Below are positions 5,815-10,973 of a stretch of DNA of 10,973 nt, one piece after another. This DNA comes from an uncultured Oscillospiraceae bacterium (lineage in GTDB: Bacteria; Bacillota; Clostridia; Oscillospirales; Oscillospiraceae). The stretch is from positions 1 through 10,973 of the forward strand of contig CAJUQD010000073.1 of the NCBI GenBank assembly GCA_910588105.1, given 5' to 3'. Both the position numbers and the translations under genes were made by a program. Position 1 is the first letter of the stretch. Every line of letters starts with the position of its first letter. Below the pieces are notes generated by a model, which had not been told where the DNA came from, ran no database searches, and was given only the letters and a program-made list of their open reading frames with translations.

Positions 5815-8800
5815 TATCGCGCACCTCCCGTCACGGCGTAAAACGCCTCGATCTCCGCCTCGTCATGGCTCATGCCCCGCTCCTCGAACTGGGCGATGGC
5901 CTTCAAAATCCGGTCGTAATCCCGGGGCAGTATCTTCTTGAAGCTGGCGGCGCTGTGCTGGAAGTCCGCCAGGATGGCCTTGCCCTTCTCCGAGCCTGTG
6001 GCCTCCACGTGCTGGGCAATGAGGGAGCGCAGCTCCTCCAGATCGTGCTTTTCGATTACCGGCTCCATGGACACCAGCTCCTTGTTGACCCGCAGGTACA
6101 GGTCCCGGCGGGGGTCCCAGACGTAGGCGATGCCGCCGCTCATGCCTGCGGCGAAGTTTTTGCCCGTCTCGCCCAGCACCACCACCCGGCCCCCGGTCAT
6201 GTACTCGCAACCGTGGTCGCCCACGCCCTCCACCACGGCACAAGCGCCGGAGTTGCGCACGGCGAAGCGCTCCCCGGCCACGCCCGCGATGAAGGCTTTG
6301 CCGGAGGTGGCCCCATACAGCGCCACGTTGCCCACGATGATGTTCTCGTCCGCCTGATAACTGGCGTTTTTCGGCGGATACACCACCAGCTTGCCGCCGG
6401 ACAGGCCCTTGCCAAAGTAGTCGTTGGAGTCCCCCTCCAGCTCCAGGGTTAGCCCCTTGGGGATGAACGCGCCGAAGGATTGTCCGCCCCCGCCGGTGCA
6501 GTGGACGGTATAGGCGTCCTCCTCCAGCCCCTCCCCGTGGAGGCGGGTTATGTCGGAGCCGAAGATGGTGCCCACAGCCCGGTCGGTGGAGGTGACCTCC
6601 AACGAGAGCCGCTTTTTCTGCCCCTTTTTCAGGGCGGAGCCCATTTTTGCCAGCAGAATAGACTGGTCCACCGTCTTTTCCAGCTGGAAGTCGTACACAT
6701 CAGCTGGATCGAAGTGGGTCTTGTAATCCTCCCCGATGTAGGGATCATCCAGAATGGCGGACAGGTCCACTGCGGCGGCCCGGTCGTTCACCGCGCTTTC
6801 CCGCTGTTTCAGCAGGTCGGTGCGGCCCACCAGCTCCTCCACGGTGCGCACACCCAGCTTCGCCATGTGCTCCCGCAGCTCCTGGGCGATGAAGCGCATG
6901 AAGTTCACCACATATTCCGGCTTTCCCTTGAACCGTTTCCGCAGCTCTGGGTTCTGCGTCGCAACCCCCACGGGGCAGGTGTCCAGATTGCACACCCGCA
7001 TCATGACGCAGCCCATGGTCACCAGCGGCGCGGTGGCAAAGCCGAACTCCTCCGCCCCCAGCATACAGGCGATGGCCACGTCCCGGCCCGTCATCAGCTT
7101 GCCGTCGGTCTCCAGTACCACCCGGGAGCGCAGGCCGTTTTGGATCAGCGTCTGGTGGGTCTCCGCCAGACCCAGCTCCCAGGGCAGGCCCGCGTTGTGG
7201 ATGGAGGTGCGGGGGGCGGCCCCGGTGCCGCCGTCCCAGCCGGAGATGAGCACCACCTGGGCCCCCGCTTTGGCCACACCCGCCGCCACCGTGCCCACAC
7301 CCGCCTCGCTGACCAGCTTGACGGAAATGCGGGCCTGACGGTTGGCGTTTTTCAGATCGTAGATCAGCTGGGCCAGGTCCTCAATGGAATAGATATCGTG
7401 ATGGGGCGGCGGAGAGATCAGGGACACGCCGGGGGTGGAGTAGCGGGTCTTGGCGATCCAGGGATAGACCTTTTTCCCCGGCAGATGTCCTCCCTCGCCG
7501 GGCTTGGCCCCCTGAGCCATCTTAATTTGAATTTCTTTGGCGCTCACCAGATACTCACTGGTGACACCGAACCGCCCCGACGCCACCTGCTTAATGGCAG
7601 AGCAGCGGTCGGATTTCAGCCGCTCGGGCCGCTCGCCGCCCTCGCCGGAGTTGGACTTGCCTCCCAGCATATTCATGGCCACCGCCATGCACTCGTGGGC
7701 CTCCTGGGAGATGGAGCCGTAGCTCATGGCCCCGGTCTTGAAACGCTTGACGATGGAATCCACGCTCTCCACCTGGTCGATGGGGATGGGTTCGTCTGCG
7801 TACTTCATCTCCATCAGCCCCCGGAGGGTGTGGGGGCAGGTTTCGTCGTCCACCAGGGCGCTGTACTGCTTGAACAGGTTGTAATCCCCGGTGCGGGCGG
7901 ACTGCTGGAGCAGGTGGATGGTCTGGGGATTATACATATGGTCCTCCTGCCCTGTGCGGGCCTTATGGGAGCCCACGGAGTCCAGGGTCATGTCCACACC
8001 CAGGCCCAGGGGGTCGAAGGCCCGGCTGTGGTTTTTGTCCACCAGTTGCTCTATTTCTTTCAGCCCGATGCCGCCCACCCGGGAAACGGTGTTGGTGAAA
8101 TACTCGTGCACCACGTCTTGGGAAATGCCGATGGCCTCGAAAATCTGGGCGGACTGGTAGGACTGGATGGTGGAGATGCCCATTTTGGAGGCGATCTTCA
8201 CGATACCCTTCAAAATGGCCTTGTCGTAGTCGTCCACCGCCGCGCCGAAGTCCTTGTCCAGCAGCCCCTCGTCGATGAGCTGGCCGATGGTCTCCTGGGC
8301 CAGATAGGGGTTGACCGCTCTTGCGCCGTAGCCCAGCAGGGCGGCGAAGTGGTGCACGTCCCGGGGCTCGGCGGACTCCAGGATGACGGACACCGCCGTG
8401 CGCTTGCGGGTGCGCACCAGGTGCTGCTCCAGGCAGGACACCGCCAGCAGGGATGGGATGGCCACATGGTTCTCGTCCACCCCCCGGTCGGACAGGATGA
8501 TGATGTTGGCCCCGTTGCGGTAGGCTCGGTCGGCGGCGATCTTCATCTGATCCAGCGCCCGCTTCAGGGGCATATTTTTGAAGTAGAGCAGGGACACCGT
8601 CTCCACATGGAAGCCGGGCTTGTCCATAGCCTTGATTTTCATCAGGTCTACAGAGGTCAAAATTGGGTTGTGAATCTGGAGCACCCGGCAGTTCTCTGCC
8701 CGCTCCTCCAACAGGTTGCCGTCGTCCCCCACGTAGACGGTTGTGTCGGTGACGATCTCCTCCCGGATGGCGTCGATGGGCGGGTTGGTCACCTGGGCGA

Positions 8801-10352
8801 AGAGCTGGCGGAAGTAGTTGAACAAGGGCTGGTCGTGGCCGGACAGCACTGCCAGCGGGATGTCGGCCCCCATGGCGGCGGTGGGCTCCGCCCCGGTGCG
8901 CGCCATGGGCAGGATGGTGTCCTTCACGTCCTCGTAGGTATAGCCGAAGGCCTTCTGCACTTGGGTGCGGCGCTCCGAGGTGTACGTCTCCACCCGATGG
9001 TTGGGGATGGGCAGGTCCTTCAGGCGCACTAGGTTCCTATCCAGCCACTCGCCGTAGGGATTGCGGGCGGCATAGCCCTCTTTGATCTCGCTGTCGCCGA
9101 TGATGCGGCCCGAAACGGTGTCCACCAGCAGCATTTTGCCCGGCTCCAACCGGGATTTGCACACGATGCGGGCCGGGTCAATGTCCAGCACCCCCACCTC
9201 GGAGGACAGGATCAGCCGGTCGTCGTCGGTGACGTAGTACCGGGAGGGGCGCAGGCCGTTGCGGTCCAGCACCGCCCCCACCTGGTCGCCGTCGGAGAAC
9301 AGGATGGAGGCCGGACCGTCCCAGGGCTCCATCATCACAGCGTAATACTGGTACAGATCCCGGCGGGCCCGGGACAGGTTGGCGTCGTTCATCCAGGGCT
9401 CGGGAATACAGATCATCACCGCCAGGGGCAGGTCCATGCCGCTCATGACCAGAAATTCCAGGGTGTTGTCCAGCATGGCGGAGTCGGAACCGTTCACGTC
9501 CACCACCGGGAACACCTTGTCCAGGTCCCCTTCCCAGACCGGGGCGTGCATGGTCTCCTCCCGGGCCAGCATACGGTCCGCGTTGCCCCGGATGGTGTTG
9601 ATCTCCCCGTTATGGAGGATGAACCGGTTGGGGTGGGCCCGCTCCCAGGCGGGATCGGTGTTGGTGGAGAACCGGGAGTGGACCAGGGCGATGGCGGAGG
9701 TGTACGCCTCGCTTTGCAGGTCCTGATAAAACTCCCGCAGCTGGCCCACCAGGAACATCCCCTTATAGACGATGGTCCGGCTGGACAGAGAGGCCACATA
9801 GGTGTCGCCGCCCGACTGCTCGAACTCCCGCCGGACGATGTACAGCCGCCGGTCGAACTCCAGCCCGCGGGCCAAATGGTCCGGGCGGCGGACAAAGCCC
9901 TGCATGATCCGGGGCATTTTCGCCAGCGCCTTGTGGCCCAGCACCTGGGGGCACACCGGCACCTCCCGCCAGCCGATGAACTCCATCCCCTCCCGCTCTG
10001 CGATGAGCTGGAACATCTTCATGGCCTGATTCCGGCGCAGGTCGTCCTGGGGGAAGAAGAACATCCCCACCCCGTAGTCCCGTTCGCCCCCCAGCTCAAA
10101 GCCCAGCTCCGCCGCCGCTTTGGAGAAAAAGCCGTGGGAGATCTGCAGCAAAATACCCACGCCATCGCCGGTCTCGCCCGCGGCGTCCTTTCCCGCCCGG
10201 TGCTCCAGCTTTTCCACAATCTTCAGCGCGTCGTCCACCGTCTGATGGGTCTTTCTGCCCTTGATGTCCACAACGGCCCCAATGCCGCAGGCGTCGTGCT
10301 CGAACCGGGGGTCGTACAGCGGCGCGGCGGGCCGCGTCTGATTCTCTCTCAT
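5814..10352 (-). CDS. gltB: Glutamate synthase large subunit
   Basis: GOGAT alpha subunit, 1512 residues, full length. It hydrolyses glutamine, channels the ammonia through an internal tunnel and makes glutamate from 2-oxoglutarate at an FMN site. A 21-residue propeptide precedes catalytic Cys22 (HDACGIGAV). The class II amidotransferase domain runs to about residue 430, followed by the central domain. The FMN-containing synthase domain at about 800-1210 includes loop GGKSNSGEGGERPERL, and the C-terminal beta-helix (GXGXG-type) domain is at about 1240-1500. The 3Fe-4S cysteines are 1115, 1121 and 1126 (CVMMRVCNLDTC), the spacing known from the Azospirillum enzyme. The ATG at 10350-10352 follows AAGAGG (10361-10366) by eight bases. 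The gene lies 67 bases downstream of the ANTAR regulator, with a hairpin between, and shares one base with gltD. Confidence 0.97.
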   Translation of the reverse strand: MRENQTRPAAPLYDPRFEHDACGIGAVVDIKGRKTHQTVDDALKIVEKLEHRAGKDAAGETGDGVGILLQISHGFFSKAAAELGFELGGERDYGVGMFFFPQDDLRRNQAMKMFQLIAEREGMEFIGWREVPVCPQVLGHKALAKMPRIMQGFVRRPDHLARGLEFDRRLYIVRREFEQSGGDTYVASLSSRTIVYKGMFLVGQLREFYQDLQSEAYTSAIALVHSRFSTNTDPAWERAHPNRFILHNGEINTIRGNADRMLAREETMHAPVWEGDLDKVFPVVDVNGSDSAMLDNTLEFLVMSGMDLPLAVMICIPEPWMNDANLSRARRDLYQYYAVMMEPWDGPASILFSDGDQVGAVLDRNGLRPSRYYVTDDDRLILSSEVGVLDIDPARIVCKSRLEPGKMLLVDTVSGRIIGDSEIKEGYAARNPYGEWLDRNLVRLKDLPIPNHRVETYTSERRTQVQKAFGYTYEDVKDTILPMARTGAEPTAAMGADIPLAVLSGHDQPLFNYFRQLFAQVTNPPIDAIREEIVTDTTVYVGDDGNLLEERAENCRVLQIHNPILTSVDLMKIKAMDKPGFHVETVSLLYFKNMPLKRALDQMKIAADRAYRNGANIIILSDRGVDENHVAIPSLLAVSCLEQHLVRTRKRTAVSVILESAEPRDVHHFAALLGYGARAVNPYLAQETIGQLIDEGLLDKDFGAAVDDYDKAILKGIVKIASKMGISTIQSYQSAQIFEAIGISQDVVHEYFTNTVSRVGGIGLKEIEQLVDKNHSRAFDPLGLGVDMTLDSVGSHKARTGQEDHMYNPQTIHLLQQSARTGDYNLFKQYSALVDDETCPHTLRGLMEMKYADEPIPIDQVESVDSIVKRFKTGAMSYGSISQEAHECMAVAMNMLGGKSNSGEGGERPERLKSDRCSAIKQVASGRFGVTSEYLVSAKEIQIKMAQGAKPGEGGHLPGKKVYPWIAKTRYSTPGVSLISPPPHHDIYSIEDLAQLIYDLKNANRQARISVKLVSEAGVGTVAAGVAKAGAQVVLISGWDGGTGAAPRTSIHNAGLPWELGLAETHQTLIQNGLRSRVVLETDGKLMTGRDVAIACMLGAEEFGFATAPLVTMGCVMMRVCNLDTCPVGVATQNPELRKRFKGKPEYVVNFMRFIAQELREHMAKLGVRTVEELVGRTDLLKQRESAVNDRAAAVDLSAILDDPYIGEDYKTHFDPADVYDFQLEKTVDQSILLAKMGSALKKGQKKRLSLEVTSTDRAVGTIFGSDITRLHGEGLEEDAYTVHCTGGGGQSFGAFIPKGLTLELEGDSNDYFGKGLSGGKLVVYPPKNASYQADENIIVGNVALYGATSGKAFIAGVAGERFAVRNSGACAVVEGVGDHGCEYMTGGRVVVLGETGKNFAAGMSGGIAYVWDPRRDLYLRVNKELVSMEPVIEKHDLEELRSLIAQHVEATGSEKGKAILADFQHSAASFKKILPRDYDRILKAIAQFEERGMSHDEAEIEAFYAVTGGAR
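5824..5828 (-). promoter_or_regulatory. gltD ribosome binding site inside the end of gltB
   Basis: GGAGG on the minus strand, nine bases before the gltD ATG and within the last gltB codons. Together with the TAATG stop/start overlap it supports coupled translation of the two GOGAT subunits. Confidence 0.75.
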
Positions 10353-10383
10353 ATCAAAAACCTCTTTTCGGGGTCAAATCATA

Positions 10384-10416
10384 AACGGGACAGCGCCCCA
10401 TGAGCGCCGTCCCGTT
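10384..10416 (-). terminator. Hairpin between the ANTAR gene and gltB, possible attenuator
   Basis: In the RNA AACGGGAC pairs with GUCCCGUU (10409-10416 with 10384-10391), a G-U continues the stem, and GCGC pairs with GCGC (10404-10407 with 10393-10396). This makes a 13-pair stem with a seven-base loop UCAUGGG. The bases after it, UUUAUGAUUU counting from the end of the stem, are U-rich but interrupted, so termination would be partial. It starts four bases after the ANTAR stop codon. Placed between a predicted RNA-binding antiterminator and gltB, it could be a regulated attenuator; the second hexaloop hairpin expected of a known ANTAR target is not visible here. Confidence 0.55.
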
Positions 10417-10419
10417 CTG

Positions 10420-10965
10420 TCAGGCGTCTCTGCCCGTTCCGATTTCGTCCAGCACCCGCCGGGCGGTGTCCGCCAGCCGCGTGCCCTGGTCCATGCTCCG
10501 CTTTTGGAGGAAGCGGTGGGCTTGCTCCTCCGTCATGCCATCCCGGCCCATCAGCACAGCCTTGGCCTGCTCCACCAGCTCCTTTTCCTCCTGGGTGCGC
10601 CGGGCGGGGGCCTGGCTTGCCTGGACCAGTTGGGCCAGCATCCGCACCGAGGCCAGCAGCTCCACCCGGCCCGCCGGCGCGGGGAGCTTGAATATGCCGG
10701 GGGCGGTACACAGCTCCAGCCGGGCCTGGGGCGCCACCATCAGCATGACGCACCGCTGGGGCAAATCAAAATACAGCGTCTCACAGCTCTCATCCGTCAG
10801 CTTGAAGCCGCACACCACCAGGTCCAGCCGCAGCTTGGCCACCGTTCGCTTCACCTGGGCGGCGCTACGGCAGATCAGGCACGAAAATTCCCCGGTGCTT
10901 TCCAGCACCTCCCGGAGTCGGTCGCAGTTGGACTGGCGCTCAAAGGCCACCACGATCTGCCGCAT
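10420..10965 (-). CDS. ANTAR-domain regulator with degenerate receiver domain (probable antiterminator)
   Basis: A 181-residue protein. Residues about 1-110 look like a response-regulator receiver fold, and about 126-173 are a clear ANTAR domain (EEKELVEQAKAVLMGRDGMTEEQAHRFLQKRSM...LADTARRVLDE). ANTAR domains bind paired hairpins in leader RNA and prevent termination. In the receiver the phospho-acceptor position is Gly53 (DLVVCGFKLTD) and the N-terminal acidic pair is missing, so ordinary phosphorylation is unlikely. Seven cysteines lie within the first 86 residues, including C29-LI-C32. ANTAR regulators are known beside glutamine synthetase or glutamate synthase genes in Clostridia (NitR in C. 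acetobutylicum), so control of nitrogen assimilation is the likely role. No glutamine synthetase or sensor kinase is seen in the window. The ATG at 10963-10965 has only GAGGG two bases upstream; the start is reasonable but not certain. Confidence 0.88.
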   Translation of the reverse strand: MRQIVVAFERQSNCDRLREVLESTGEFSCLICRSAAQVKRTVAKLRLDLVVCGFKLTDESCETLYFDLPQRCVMLMVAPQARLELCTAPGIFKLPAPAGRVELLASVRMLAQLVQASQAPARRTQEEKELVEQAKAVLMGRDGMTEEQAHRFLQKRSMDQGTRLADTARRVLDEIGTGRDA

Positions 10966-10973
10966 GGCCCTCA

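Noticed and set aside
6480..9032. Long plus-strand open frame (850 codons) opposite gltB
   Set aside because: It lies wholly antisense to a clearly recognised GltB. Long open frames on the other strand are expected in GC-rich genes, the predicted protein has no family features, and there is no convincing ribosome binding site.
10378..10383. TATGAT as a -10 box for an extra gltB promoter
   Set aside because: No -35-like hexamer lies about 17 bases upstream; that position is inside the hairpin.
1..10973. CRISPR arrays, tRNA or rRNA genes, insertion sequences, phage genes
   Set aside because: I looked on both strands and saw no regular repeats, RNA gene signatures, transposase-like proteins or terminal inverted repeats.

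Overview
The window is a GC-rich segment (well above 60% GC by eye, not counted) in which every supported gene lies on the minus strand. In transcription order, from high to low coordinates, they are: an ANTAR-domain regulator, gltB, gltD, an ammonium channel fused to a PII protein, purF, and the first 308 codons of asnB, which is cut by the window edge. The protein types (Gram-positive style PurF with a propeptide and Fe-S cysteines, ANTAR regulator beside glutamate synthase, Amt with no signal peptide) together with high GC suggest a high-GC member of the Clostridia, such as the Oscillospiraceae (Flavonifractor/Oscillibacter type). That placement is inference.

Layout. 10420-10965: regulator with a degenerate receiver domain and a good ANTAR RNA-binding domain. 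10353-10419: gap with a strong hairpin. 5814-10352 and 4336-5814: the two subunits of glutamate synthase (GOGAT), overlapping by one base. 4092-4335: the only sizeable gap (244 bases). It is AT-rich at its upstream end, then has a near-consensus sigma-A type promoter, then a leader of about 120 nt with extensive secondary structure. 2415-4091: Amt-PII fusion. 2348-2414: short gap holding a perfect 10-bp inverted repeat. 989-2347: purF. 927-988: short gap. 1-926: partial asnB.

How it fits together. The locus brings ammonium in (Amt with its own PII gate), converts glutamine plus 2-oxoglutarate to glutamate (GltBD), and spends glutamine amide nitrogen on purines (PurF) and asparagine (AsnB). 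GltB, PurF and AsnB are all class II amidotransferases with an N-terminal catalytic cysteine. Two transcription units are likely: regulator-gltB-gltD from a promoter outside the window, with a possible attenuator before gltB, and amt-purF-asnB from the promoter at 4218-4246. The most interesting item is the structured amt leader. It does not match a riboswitch class I can recognise, and its 5' end can pair either with a local hairpin arm or with a site just upstream of the ribosome binding site.
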